14,167 nt of DNA from Candidatus Hydrogenedentota bacterium (GCA_029554925.1 JAKPUV010000014.1:1-14167); one strand, 5' to 3'; counted from the first letter of the stretch, positions 6,030 through 13,766 are shown. A program made the numbers and translations. The notes: generated by a model not told the origin, from the letters alone.

Positions 6030-6413
6030 TCATCCCTTCTCCCGCAGGAAGGCGGTGATCTTCTCGGCGTGGTCGCCCTGGATTTCCACGAGATCGCCGA
6101 GGGCCTTGCCGCCGGCGGCGCAGTGTTTCCGCAGGGCTGACAGCAGCGCCTCGGCGTCGCCGGAGACGTTGCGGACGAGGGTCATCACCTTGCCCCCCGC
6201 GCGGCGCTCGACGGAGACCGGGTAGCCGCCCTTCTTCGTCTTCGCCACGCGCCAGGGCGGGCGGGTGCCCGTTTCGGCGGCGGCTTCGGCGCGCTCGGCG
6301 GCTGCGGCCACGTCCTCCGGCGCGATGCCGGGCACGGCGAGCCCCGCGAAGGGGTTGTGGGTGAGGGAGGATGCGTCCTTGCCGGCGGATTCCGGCGCGG
6401 GGTCCTTTGCCAT
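6030..6413 (-). CDS. yciH: SUI1/eIF1-family translation initiation factor homolog (YciH-like)
   Basis: 127-residue protein with a SUI1 domain in its C-terminal part (about 62-127). The family pattern is visible as VERRAGGKVMTLVRNV (68-83), then LLSALRKHCAAGGKALGD (90-107) and the diagnostic VEIQGDHAEKITAFLREKG (109-127). In bacteria, homologs such as E. coli YciH bind the ribosome and affect the accuracy of initiation or act under stress. The first 55 residues form an alanine/glutamate-rich extension (AAAAERAEAAAE, 36-47) that is probably flexible or helical and is common in homologs from this kind of organism. The start is firm: ATG 6413 with AAGGAG seven bases upstream. It is a single-gene unit, convergent with the UroD-like gene and divergent from the SGNH-like gene. 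Confidence 0.87.
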   Translation of the reverse strand: MAKDPAPESAGKDASSLTHNPFAGLAVPGIAPEDVAAAAERAEAAAETGTRPPWRVAKTKKGGYPVSVERRAGGKVMTLVRNVSGDAEALLSALRKHCAAGGKALGDLVEIQGDHAEKITAFLREKG

Positions 6414-6509
6414 GGGGCGTCTCCTTGCGGCCGCCGCTCCGGGGAGGCCGTCCCTCCATGGTAGCGCAACGGCGCGCGCCGCGCATCCTTCGCGCAGGGG
6501 TGGGAGGCA

Positions 6510-6518
6510 TGCTACACT
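6510..6518 (+). promoter_or_regulatory. Candidate extended -10 promoter for the SGNH-like gene
   Basis: TG-C-TACACT (6510-6518) fits an extended -10 element (TGnTAnAAT-like), 38 bases before the ATG at 6557. The best -35 is a poor TTCGCG at 6489-6494. The rest of the 143-base divergent spacer shows no gene. Confidence 0.35.
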
Positions 6519-6556
6519 ATGGGCGCCTTACCACCTAAGAGGGAGGACCCGGAGAA

Positions 6557-7633
6557 ATGCGTTTTGTCTCTCAGAAGCCCTGGGTGGGCAACCTGCTGGC
6601 CGTGCTGGCGGGATTCCTGATCACCGCGCTGCTGATCGGCGCGGCGGAGGGCGCGCTGCGCCTGAAGGTTTTTCTGTCAACACCGGACCGGATAGGGGGC
6701 ACCTTCCATGGAGGACTGCGGTACGGCGGAGTGCTCGGGCTGGAGGCCACGCCGGGGACAAGCCTCCACTGCGGCGTCACGCGCGGGGGCCGGGTGCTCT
6801 ATGATGCCGTGTGCACGGCGGACGATGCGGGGCGCCGATGGACCCCCTGCGCCCCCATCGGGCCGGATGCGCGCGCGGCACTGTTCTTCGGGTGTTCCTT
6901 CACGCACGGGGTGGGCGTGGCGGACGAGGAGACGCTCCCCGCGCGCTATTGCGTTCACGCGGGGAACGTCGAGGCGCTCAACTACGGCTTTTCCGCCTAC
7001 GGACCCCAGCAAACGTGGCTCCAAATCTGCAAACTGAACGCGCTGGAGCCGTTTCGGGGGCGGGGGGGGATTGTTGTCTACACGTTCATTGACGACCACA
7101 TTCCCCGGCTGATCGGAACGCCGGAGGTGGTGTCCAGCTGGCCCTTCACCCTGCCGTGGCTGGAGCTTGAAGACGGGCATGTCGTCCACCGGGGCTTTTT
7201 CAGCGACCGGAACCCGCTTCAGTACTATTACCTGCGGTATGTGCGGGCGCTGCACCTCTGCCGTTTTGTGGAGAACCACGTTCCGCGCCGTCCAGCCCCG
7301 CCGCCGTCGCGAGAAAAGGCCGTCGACTTCCTGTCACGGCTTCTGCTGGAGTGTGCGGAGAAGACCGCGGAGACCAGCCCGGAGTTGACGTTCTGCGTGC
7401 TGATCTTTCCCGAGAGCGCGGGCGCCTGGGGGGCGGATCTAGCGGAGCGCCTGAAAGATTCCTCCATCCGCGTGCTGGATTACCAAACGCTCTTCTCCGC
7501 CCGCGAGGGCGGCGTGGAGTCCCTCTTCTTCGAGGACAACCCCGTGTACCGGCTGGGCCACCCGACGGCGGAGGCGTATGACCTCGTCGCCCGCCAGCTC
7601 GCGCTGGACACGGCGGTGAAGGCCGCCCCCTGA
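6557..7633 (+). CDS. Membrane-anchored SGNH/GDSL-hydrolase-like protein
   Basis: 358-residue protein with one N-terminal membrane helix (about 12-32, NLLAVLAGFLITALLIGAAE) and an outer domain. The SGNH-like marks are LFFGCSFTHGVGVADEETLP (109-128), with S114 in a G-x-S-F-T block I. Next come LNYGFSAYGPQQ (141-152), resembling the conserved block with Asn/Gly, and GHPTAEAYDLVARQL (334-348), placing H335 like the C-terminal catalytic His. The usual D-x-x-H reads R332-L-G-H335, so the expected Asp is missing. Related proteins in bacteria with complex envelopes act as esterases or O-acetyl transfer partners on surface polysaccharides. No partner acyltransferase is seen here, so the substrate is unknown. 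The ATG at 6557 has GGGAGGA nine bases upstream. The gene ends 10 bases from the convergent glycosidase stop. Confidence 0.68.
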   Translation: MRFVSQKPWVGNLLAVLAGFLITALLIGAAEGALRLKVFLSTPDRIGGTFHGGLRYGGVLGLEATPGTSLHCGVTRGGRVLYDAVCTADDAGRRWTPCAPIGPDARAALFFGCSFTHGVGVADEETLPARYCVHAGNVEALNYGFSAYGPQQTWLQICKLNALEPFRGRGGIVVYTFIDDHIPRLIGTPEVVSSWPFTLPWLELEDGHVVHRGFFSDRNPLQYYYLRYVRALHLCRFVENHVPRRPAPPPSREKAVDFLSRLLLECAEKTAETSPELTFCVLIFPESAGAWGADLAERLKDSSIRVLDYQTLFSAREGGVESLFFEDNPVYRLGHPTAEAYDLVARQLALDTAVKAAP

Positions 7634-7643
7634 CCGCGGGGGA

Positions 7644-9893
7644 CTACGGCGCGGGCCACTCGCAGACCGCCAGATCGTGCGGGGTGAGGGTGACCGTCAC
7701 GCGCCCCGTCCCCGCCGACTCCAGCGGCGCGGGAACGCCGTCGGCGCGGAACAGGCGCGGGACCGCGCCCTCCGGCAGGGGGTAGTCCGGCGTGTCCAGG
7801 TTCAGGGCCACGGTTTGCGGCGCCTCCGTGATGTTCGCCAGCACGACGGCGATGCCGCTGTCGGCGGCGCGCCACGCCGAGGCGAGAACCCCCGGCGCGG
7901 GCATGGCGTACTCGCGGACCCGGTCGCGCCGTCCGGCATAGATGGACAGGCGGGACACGGGGATCTCCGCCGCCGCGACGCCGGTCTCGGGCGGGCGGAG
8001 CATGACGCCGTCGCGCAGGTAGGCGAGCGCGGCGCGGCGCAGGCGCGCGGCACGCACGAAGAAATCCGTTTCCTCCGCGCGCTGCTCCAGCAGCTCCGGC
8101 TTGAAGTTGGCGAGGCAGGGCTGCTGCCCCCAGAGGAGGGCGCGGGCCTGCTCCAGCCGGAACTGCGCGGAGAAGGTGCGGTTGAGGAGGGCGAGGGGCT
8201 CGGCGGGCGCGAACTCCGGGGGCCACAGCTCGTCGTAGGGCGGCTCGGTGAGGGAGGCGTAGTTACCGAAGAGGAGGGCCGCGTCGTTGTACACCGCCTG
8301 GAACAGGGGGACGGGCTCCCACTCTCCCGGCGCGGCGTAGCGCTCGCGGCTGACCTGGAGGCTGAGCATGAGGTCGAGGCGGGGCAGCCACGCCTCGCCG
8401 CAGCCCTCGCCCGCCAGGGTCACCTCCGTGCGCCGGGCGCAGCGCGCGCGGATGTCCTTCTCCAGCGCGGCGAAACCCTCCACCCACCACGACCCGCCGC
8501 CGCGCGGGTGCCCGTGCGACACGTCGTAGCACGCGCAGCTCGCGCAGGCCTGGTCCATGTAGACGCCCCCCGCGCCGAACTCCGCCACGGCCTTCTCGGC
8601 CAGCCCGGCGTAGGTGTTCCGCCAGAACGCGGTGCCCATGCACATGGGCGTGCAGGCGGCGTTGTTGAAGATGTTGTAGACCTCGCGGCCGATGGCGCCG
8701 TCGGGGTTCTTCACGGCGAAGCGCTCGGCCCGCTCGGTCTTCCAGCTCTCCGTTTCCAGCCCCCAGAGCCGCTGGTTCATGTACAGGATCGCGTGGACGC
8801 CCTTCGCCTCCGCCTCCGCCAGGGCCGCGCGGAACGCGTCGTTGCCCTCGCGCGGCGGGAAGTACTCCGGGAATCCCGTGTCGTAGGCGCAGCCGTGCCA
8901 CCAGTGCCAGAACACGCTGACCGGGAGTCCGGTCCGCTCCGCCAGCGCGACGGCGGGGGGCAGCACCCCCGGCGATTTGCCCCGGTTCCAGACCCACAGC
9001 GCGGTGTCCGCCGCCCAGGCGGGCACGGTGCCCAGCCGCTTGCGGCTCTGGTCGGCCCAATGCCCCGCCGCAGGCCCCGCCCGGTAGCGCTCCGCCGCGC
9101 CGAACCAGCCGCCGTGGAAGACGGCGATGTCGGCGGCGTACTCCGGGGCGAAGCGGCTGCCGCCGCCCTTCCCCGGCAGATGGACCATCTCCAGGCCCAC
9201 GCCGCCCGTGCCGTCGCCGCAGACCGCGAAAAGCTTGCGGTGCGCCCCCGTGTCGCCGCTGGAGAGCATCACGCCGGGGCCCGCATCGTTGCACAGGGCG
9301 ACAAACTGCATGGACAGCAGGCCCGGGTATTCCCATTCCCGGCGCGCGGGCTGCGGCGGGTCGCCGGGGTTGAGCAGCCGGGCGGGGTTGCGCGCGAGGG
9401 AGCCCATCCACTCCGGCACCGCCAGCGCGTCGCCCTCTGCGGGGCACAGCCCCGCGACGCGGGGAAACACCACCTGCCGGATGCGGTTGAAGGGCATTCC
9501 CGTGACGGAAAAGGTGAAACGGAACGCGTTGTCCGCCGGGACCACCTCCGCCTCCATCCGCGCGTCCAGGGCGCCGTCCTTCACGCTGAACCCCGACCAC
9601 GCGATACGCAGGCCGCCGTTGTCCAGAGGGATCGCGGTCACGTCCGCCGCGCCCGTAGCGCGGAGCGCGCCGCCGTCGTCAAAGGTGAGGGTCCACAGTC
9701 CGTCCGGATGCCCGCCTTGGAAAAACTCGCGGCCCGTGGCCGTGTCCCGCAGCGAGACTAGGGCGCCGGTCGCGGTGTCCACGGACAATGCCGCCCCCCC
9801 GGACTCCAGCACCGCCGGGGCGCCGGCGGAAGCGGCGGCGCAGGAAAGCAGCAGGCACGGAACAAACCAAAGACGGCGTTGGAACCACGGCAT
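7644..9893 (-). CDS. Secreted glycoside-hydrolase-like protein (DUF6259-like TIM barrel)
   Basis: 749-residue exported protein. Residues 1-23 are a signal peptide (hydrophobic FVPCLLLSCAAASA); a C18 lipobox reading is possible but imperfect. Residues 25-290 form a beta-rich N-terminal domain of the kind that precedes catalytic barrels in alpha-galactosidase and endo-alpha-N-acetylgalactosaminidase clans. Residues 290-600 look like the barrel: VFWHWWHGCAYDTGFPEYFP (327-346), HAILYMNQRLWG (367-378), AGGVYMDQACASCACYDVSH (441-460) with D447 as the likely nucleophile, and LAGEGCGEAWL (493-503) with E496 as the acid/base candidate. Residues 660-749 are a beta-sandwich tail. Specificity cannot be read. 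The start is moved to ATG 9893 because AAGGAGG sits six bases before it; a GTG at 9908 lies upstream of that ribosome site. It follows the secreted hydrolase gene on the same strand, 103 bases away. Confidence 0.75.
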   Translation of the reverse strand: MPWFQRRLWFVPCLLLSCAAASAGAPAVLESGGAALSVDTATGALVSLRDTATGREFFQGGHPDGLWTLTFDDGGALRATGAADVTAIPLDNGGLRIAWSGFSVKDGALDARMEAEVVPADNAFRFTFSVTGMPFNRIRQVVFPRVAGLCPAEGDALAVPEWMGSLARNPARLLNPGDPPQPARREWEYPGLLSMQFVALCNDAGPGVMLSSGDTGAHRKLFAVCGDGTGGVGLEMVHLPGKGGGSRFAPEYAADIAVFHGGWFGAAERYRAGPAAGHWADQSRKRLGTVPAWAADTALWVWNRGKSPGVLPPAVALAERTGLPVSVFWHWWHGCAYDTGFPEYFPPREGNDAFRAALAEAEAKGVHAILYMNQRLWGLETESWKTERAERFAVKNPDGAIGREVYNIFNNAACTPMCMGTAFWRNTYAGLAEKAVAEFGAGGVYMDQACASCACYDVSHGHPRGGGSWWVEGFAALEKDIRARCARRTEVTLAGEGCGEAWLPRLDLMLSLQVSRERYAAPGEWEPVPLFQAVYNDAALLFGNYASLTEPPYDELWPPEFAPAEPLALLNRTFSAQFRLEQARALLWGQQPCLANFKPELLEQRAEETDFFVRAARLRRAALAYLRDGVMLRPPETGVAAAEIPVSRLSIYAGRRDRVREYAMPAPGVLASAWRAADSGIAVVLANITEAPQTVALNLDTPDYPLPEGAVPRLFRADGVPAPLESAGTGRVTVTLTPHDLAVCEWPAP

Positions 9894-9931
9894 GGGGGCC
9901 TCCTTCACCGGGTCGCGGCCCGGAACGCCCC

Positions 9932-9937
9932 ATTATA
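9932..9937 (-). promoter_or_regulatory. Perfect -10 hexamer upstream of the glycosidase
   Basis: The minus strand reads TATAAT at 9937-9932, a rare AT-rich island in this GC-rich DNA, 38 bases before the ATG at 9893. No good -35 is seen at normal spacing. It suggests that the glycosidase has its own promoter in addition to any read-through from the upstream hydrolase gene. Confidence 0.4.
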
Positions 9938-9961
9938 CCCGGCGCCGCGGGCGCAGGCCTC

Positions 9962-9981
9962 CGGCCCTCCGAAAAGGGCCG
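9962..9981 (-). terminator. GC hairpin after the secreted alpha/beta hydrolase gene
   Basis: CGGCCCT (9962-9968) and AGGGCCG (9975-9981) form a 7-bp stem with a 6-base loop, 15 bases beyond the hydrolase stop on the minus strand. No U-tract follows, so it may be a weak terminator or an mRNA 3' stabiliser between the two genes. Confidence 0.4.
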
Positions 9982-9996
9982 CCGAAGCGCCGCGCC

Positions 9997-10998
9997 TTAG
10001 GACTCCACCTCGAAGGGGGGAAGCTCCTTGACCTTCTGCTCCGGGGTGCGGAACGAGTCGTCCTGCTCCAGCAGCCACTGGAGGGCGTCGCGGAGGACCT
10101 GCTTGGTGTTCTCGATGTCGAGGCCGATGTGGTCCGACTCGTACCAGGTGACCTTCTTCGGCTCGCCCGCGGCGGCGATGAGGGCTTCGGAGGACGGCAC
10201 GGAGACGAGCTGGTCGTGCTTCCCGTTCTGGAAGTAGACGGGGGTGGGGGAGATGCCCCGGACGTAATTAATGGGGTCGGCGGGCTTGAGGATGTACGAC
10301 GCGACAGGCTTGAGGAGGGCGACGGTGGTGGCGCCCGCCTCTTTCTTGATGAGGGGGGCGTCGAGCATCTTGGGGATGTTGCCGCCGCCGTAGACCAGCA
10401 CGCCGGCGCGGATGCGCTTGTCGAAGGAGAGGACCGTGCTGCCGGTGATGGCGCCGTAGCTCGCGCCGACCAGGTAGACGCGCTGCGGGTCCACCTGCGG
10501 GTGCGTCATGAGGTAGTCCACGAGCCGCCGCGTCTCGTTGATGGTCTTGGAGGGCCGCTGGCGGAAGGCCCGGACCTGCGCGAGCATGGAGGCGTCCTTG
10601 GGCAGCTTGCGTTCGCCCTGCATGTACTGGTCAAACGACACGAAGGCGAACCCCGTCGCGTTGAACGGCGCCGTGATCTCCTTCAGGAAGTTCTTGTTCT
10701 GGCCGATGCCGTGGAGGAAGATGATCACGGGCACCCTCTCGGCGGGCATGGGCGACGGGAAGGTCATGAGCGTGGGGACGTCCTCGCCGTTCACGCCGTC
10801 GAAGGTGAAGTTGATGAGCTGGTAGGTGACGGGCAGGCTTTTCGAGGCGACCTCGGCCACCTCGCGCACCTGCGTGTTGAACGGCGCGGCCGCGTTGTAG
10901 GCGCTGAAGTAGGCAGCGTCGGCCCGCGACTTGGCGGCGGCCCCGATGACCAGGACGGCCAGGAAGACCCCGGCGGCGATGAGCAGTGCGCGTTTCAT
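9997..10998 (-). CDS. Exported alpha/beta hydrolase (esterase/lipase or peptidase type)
   Basis: 333-residue protein with an N-terminal hydrophobic export or anchor segment (MKRALLIAAGVFLAVLVIGA, then AAKSRADA). The alpha/beta hydrolase fold is shown by VIIFLHGIGQN (91-101, oxyanion HG), YLVGASYGAITGS (175-187) with nucleophile S180 in G-x-S-x-G, FQNGKHDQLVS (256-266) with D262, and YESDHIGLD (286-294) with H290. The triad is therefore complete and in order. It is similar to acyl-ester or dienelactone-type hydrolases; substrate unknown. ATG 10998 is chosen because the signal sequence begins there; the frame continues upstream to 11241 through a repeat element and is not credible there. The ribosome site is weak (AGGG about 12 bases upstream). 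The glycosidase follows on the same strand, so both may act outside the cytoplasm on one glycoconjugate. Confidence 0.85.
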   Translation of the reverse strand: MKRALLIAAGVFLAVLVIGAAAKSRADAAYFSAYNAAAPFNTQVREVAEVASKSLPVTYQLINFTFDGVNGEDVPTLMTFPSPMPAERVPVIIFLHGIGQNKNFLKEITAPFNATGFAFVSFDQYMQGERKLPKDASMLAQVRAFRQRPSKTINETRRLVDYLMTHPQVDPQRVYLVGASYGAITGSTVLSFDKRIRAGVLVYGGGNIPKMLDAPLIKKEAGATTVALLKPVASYILKPADPINYVRGISPTPVYFQNGKHDQLVSVPSSEALIAAAGEPKKVTWYESDHIGLDIENTKQVLRDALQWLLEQDDSFRTPEQKVKELPPFEVES

Positions 10999-11059
10999 GA
11001 TGGCGGAACCCTGTGTGATGTGGGATAAGGGGAGGCGCCGGACCGGCTCCGGCACCCCC

Positions 11060-11090
11060 ATAATAGACAGACTCCCGGCACCGTGCGCAA
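11060..11090 (-). promoter_or_regulatory. Candidate sigma-70-like promoter for the exported hydrolase
   Basis: On the minus strand TTGCGC (11090-11085) is followed after 19 bases by TATTAT (11065-11060), a 5 of 6 match to TATAAT. The start would lie about 55 bases before the ATG at 10998. The spacing is longer than ideal. Confidence 0.35.
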
Positions 11091-11144
11091 GTTTCCCCCG
11101 GCGGCGCGCGAGGCGCGGGGCGTGACAATGGGCGGGAACGCCGG

Positions 11145-11225
11145 CAACGTAGAAGCGGCTTCCAGCCGCTTTCTTCCGGGCTTTCCATTGACCCAAAGGA
11201 CGCGGCTGGAAGCCGCGTCCACGTT
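11145..11225. repeat. Double-hairpin REP-like element (GCGGCTTCCAGCCGC)
   Basis: Two facing arms, 11145-11169 and 11201-11225, are inverted copies with 23 of 25 bases matching; both begin or end in CAACGT/ACGTTG. Each arm is itself a hairpin. AGCGGCT-TCC-AGCCGCT (11154-11170) has a 7-bp stem and 3-base loop. GGACGCGGCT (11198-11207) pairs perfectly with AGCCGCGTCC (11211-11220) around a GGA loop. The layout is that of a bacterial interspersed mosaic element made of two REPs. It sits in the 314-base divergent spacer (10999-11312), which otherwise holds only candidate promoters. Confidence 0.85.
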
Positions 11226-11253
11226 GTGCGCGCCGCCGCATGGCCCGGGCCTG

Positions 11254-11262
11254 TGGTACAAT
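11254..11262 (+). promoter_or_regulatory. Candidate extended -10 promoter for the cytoplasmic hydrolase
   Basis: TG-G-TACAAT (11254-11262) matches an extended -10 at 5 of 6 hexamer positions plus TG, 50 bases before the ATG at 11313. No convincing -35 is seen; the REP-like element ends 28 bases upstream. Confidence 0.4.
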
Positions 11263-11312
11263 TTCCTCGTTTGGGGGGCGCAGTGCGCGGGGGGCGGGGG
11301 ACCGAGGGCCTG

Positions 11313-12413
11313 ATGGACGCGGAGTTTCTGCACACCTTTTTCGCGCGGGCGGCGGACTGGTTCCGCCGGGCCGCCGCCTGGCCGGGGGAGGCCTGGGCGC
11401 GGCGGTGCGCCGCGCGCGCGCTGGCGGAGGCCGAGGACCGGCGCTTCGAGGAGGACTACGCCGTCCACTACAGCCCCGGCCTGACCAAGCCCCCCGACGT
11501 GGGCCGCCCCTTCTTCCTCAAGCCCCTGGGCCGCGTCCGGGGCGGGGTGGTGCTGGTGCACGGGTACATGGCCGCGCCGCTGGAGGTGCGGGCCCTCGGC
11601 GAGCACCTGCGCGGGGCCGGCTTCGCGGTGTACGGCGTGCGCGTGGCGGGCCACGGCACGGCGCCCGAGGACCTGGCGGACCAGAGCGTGGCGGCGTGGG
11701 TCTCCGCGGTGGAGCGCGGCTGCGATGTCGTCGCCGCGCTCACGGACAACCTGGCGGTGGGCGGCTTCTCCATGGGCGGGTGTCTCGCCCTGCTGGCGGC
11801 GTCGCGGCGGCCGGAGCGGGTCCGCGCCGTGTTCACCATCTGCTCGCCCCTGCGCCTGCGCAGCTCCTCCGCGCGGCTCGCGCCCTCGCTCCTCGGGCTC
11901 AACGCGATCCTGAAGCGCTTCGGCGCGGCGCGCCCCTCGCTGGAGTACGTGGACAACCACCCCGAAAACGCCCACATCAACTACACCCGCAACCCCCTCG
12001 CCGGGGTGAAGGAACTGCTGGAGGTCATGGCCGAGACGGGCCGCTGCCTGCCCCGGATCACCGCGCCCGCGCTCGTGGTGCAGGCCTCCGACGACCCCAC
12101 GGTCCATCCCGACAGCGCCCCGGCGCTCTTTGCGGGGCTGGGTTCCACCGAGAAGGAACTGACCGTCTTCCAGCGCGCGCGCCACGGCATCGTCAACGGC
12201 GACGGCAGCGCGGCAGTCCACGACCGCGTGGCGGCCTTCCTCCGCCAGACGCTGGTGCAGCGGCCGTCGCCCGGCGCGGTCCTCATGGAGAAGGCCTTCC
12301 CGAAACCCGAGTCCACCGTGGACGCCGCCTCCCTCACCATCGAGGCCGACTCGGGGCCCGAGGACGAATCCGCCGAGGAGGACGAGGCGCTCCACACGCT
12401 GCCCTCGGGCTGA
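11313..12413 (+). CDS. Cytoplasmic alpha/beta hydrolase (carboxylesterase / monoacylglycerol lipase-like)
   Basis: 366-residue protein without a signal peptide. Residues 1-70 are an arginine- and alanine-rich helical leader. The core is a serine-aminopeptidase-S33/Est30-like fold: VVLVHGYMAAPLEV (79-92, oxyanion), then GVRVAGHGTAPEDL (108-121), the conserved G-H-G strand after the cap entry. Next are LAVGGFSMGGCLAL (147-160) with nucleophile S153, VVQASDDPTVHP (255-266) with D260 or D261, and RARHGIVNGD (288-297) with H291. The short cap is like Est30-type carboxylesterases, which act on short or medium acyl esters and monoglycerides. Residues 335-366 form an acidic tail (EADSGPEDESAEEDEA) beyond the fold, presumably disordered. 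ATG 11313 has GAGG five bases before the spacer to ATG; the open frame upstream lies in the promoter region. Expressed alone; it diverges from the exported hydrolase. Confidence 0.87.
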   Translation: MDAEFLHTFFARAADWFRRAAAWPGEAWARRCAARALAEAEDRRFEEDYAVHYSPGLTKPPDVGRPFFLKPLGRVRGGVVLVHGYMAAPLEVRALGEHLRGAGFAVYGVRVAGHGTAPEDLADQSVAAWVSAVERGCDVVAALTDNLAVGGFSMGGCLALLAASRRPERVRAVFTICSPLRLRSSSARLAPSLLGLNAILKRFGAARPSLEYVDNHPENAHINYTRNPLAGVKELLEVMAETGRCLPRITAPALVVQASDDPTVHPDSAPALFAGLGSTEKELTVFQRARHGIVNGDGSAAVHDRVAAFLRQTLVQRPSPGAVLMEKAFPKPESTVDAASLTIEADSGPEDESAEEDEALHTLPSG

Positions 12414-12469
12414 TCGGCCGCCCCCACCGGGCATACTTCCGCGCAACCCCGTGTTTCTCAAGAACATAC

Positions 12470-12491
12470 CGCGCCGTGTCTTTGCGGCGCG
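12470..12491 (+). other. GC stem-loop in the spacer before the ApgM-like gene
   Basis: CGCGCCG (12470-12476) pairs with CGGCGCG (12485-12491) around an 8-base loop, 56 bases after the hydrolase stop. It could end the hydrolase transcript but has no T-run, and its right arm overlaps the candidate -35 of the next gene. Confidence 0.35.
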
Positions 12492-12511
12492 ACGCGGAAA
12501 TGCGGTAAAAT
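12482..12511 (+). promoter_or_regulatory. Candidate sigma-70-like promoter for the ApgM-like gene
   Basis: TTGCGG (12482-12487), an 18-base spacer and TAAAAT (12506-12511, 5 of 6) lie 31 bases before the GTG at 12543. The predicted start near 12518 leaves a leader of about 25 bases containing the AGAGGG ribosome site. Confidence 0.42.
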
Positions 12512-12542
12512 TGCGGGAATTCCCAACGAAAGAGGGTGCGCG

Positions 12543-13766
12543 GTGAAATATTTGGTGCTCATTGGCGACGGCATGGCGGACCACCCGCTGGAGGTGCTCG
12601 GAGGGCGCACGCCCCTTGAGGCCGCCGACGCGCCCGCCCTCGACGCCCTGGTGGCGCGCGGGATGGTCGGGCAGTACTGCCCCATCCCCGAGGGTATGCC
12701 GCCGGGCAGCGACGTGGGCAACCTCACCCTCTTCGGCTACAACCCCCGCGAGACCTTCACCGGGCGCGCCCCCATCGAGGCGGCGAACCAGGGCATCCAG
12801 CTCGCGGACGACGAGGTGGCCTTCCGCTGCAACCTGGTCACCCTGACCGACGGGCGGATGGAGGACTTCACGTCGGGCCACATCAGCACCGAGGAGGCGC
12901 GGGAGATCATCGCCGCGCTGAACGACACCCTGGCCCGCGAGTTCCCCGTGAAGTTCAACACGGGCGTCAGCTACCGGCATCTGGCCGTGATCCGCGGCGG
13001 CGACGCCGCCGGCACGGCCGGCCTGGTGGACGCGGTCTGCGAGCCGCCCCACAACATCACCGACCAGGAATACGCGCCGCACCTGCCCCAGGGCGGCGGC
13101 GCGGACCTGCTGCGCACGCTCATGGACCGGTCGCGCGAGATTCTCGCCGCGCACCCGGTGAACGCCGCGCGGCTTGCCGGGGGCAAACGCCCCGCCGTCT
13201 CCATCTGGCTGTGGGGCCAGGGCAAAGCCCCCGTGATGGACCCCTTCCTTGAGAAGTTCAACCGGACGGGCGCCGTGGTGTCCGCCGTGGACCTGGTGAA
13301 GGGCATCGGCGTGTGCGCGGGGCTGGAGGTGCTTAATGTGCCCGGCGCCACGGGCTGGCTCGACACGGACTACGCGGGCAAGGTGGCGGCGGCGCTCGAC
13401 GCGCTGAACCGCTGTGACGCCGCGTACATCCATGTGGAGGCCCCCGACGAGACGGCGCACCAGGGCCGGGTGGACCTCAAGATCCAGGCCATCGAGGACT
13501 ACTCCCGCTTCGTGGTCGGTCCCTGTCTCGACTACTGCGACACCCATCCGGACACGCGGGTCTTCGCCGCGCCGGACCATTTCACCCTCATCTCCACCAA
13601 GACCCACGCCGGGGGCCCCGTGCCCTTCGGCATGTGCGGCCCCGGCATCCCCCGGGACGCCGCCACGGCCTACACGGAGGGCACCGCCGCCGCAAGCGGC
13701 GTGCATATTGCCGAGGGGCACCGGCTCCTCCGCAGTTTCCTCTGCGACGAGGCGGTGGTTCTCTAG
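12543..13766 (+). CDS. apgM: Archaeal-type cofactor-independent phosphoglycerate mutase family; possibly homoserine kinase
   Basis: Cytoplasmic 407-residue protein of the alkaline-phosphatase superfamily, ApgM branch. Metal and catalytic marks are complete. They are LIGDGMAD (6-13) with D9, PPGSDVGNLTLFGYNP (53-68) with the phospho-serine S56, VEAPDETAHQG (298-308) with D302 and H306, FAAPDHFT (341-348) with D345 and H346, and THAGGPVPF (354-362) with H355. ApgM interconverts 3- and 2-phosphoglycerate in glycolysis. A close bacterial subfamily of about 400 residues, beginning K-Y-x-x-x-x-G-D-G-M-A-D, has been proposed to be a homoserine kinase where ThrB is missing. The following citramalate synthase gene fits threonine/isoleucine synthesis and so favours that reading. 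GTG 12543 is chosen because it gives the family N-terminus and has AGAGGG upstream. The gap to cimA is 66 bases. Confidence 0.85.
   Translation: MKYLVLIGDGMADHPLEVLGGRTPLEAADAPALDALVARGMVGQYCPIPEGMPPGSDVGNLTLFGYNPRETFTGRAPIEAANQGIQLADDEVAFRCNLVTLTDGRMEDFTSGHISTEEAREIIAALNDTLAREFPVKFNTGVSYRHLAVIRGGDAAGTAGLVDAVCEPPHNITDQEYAPHLPQGGGADLLRTLMDRSREILAAHPVNAARLAGGKRPAVSIWLWGQGKAPVMDPFLEKFNRTGAVVSAVDLVKGIGVCAGLEVLNVPGATGWLDTDYAGKVAAALDALNRCDAAYIHVEAPDETAHQGRVDLKIQAIEDYSRFVVGPCLDYCDTHPDTRVFAAPDHFTLISTKTHAGGPVPFGMCGPGIPRDAATAYTEGTAAASGVHIAEGHRLLRSFLCDEAVVL

Noticed and set aside
7677..9761. 694-codon open frame on the plus strand
   Set aside because: Shadow of the glycosidase gene; no recognisable domain, no ribosome site, Arg/Gly/Ala-rich.
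10999..11241. N-terminal extension of the exported hydrolase to 11241
   Set aside because: It would put the signal peptide internally and code through the REP-like element.
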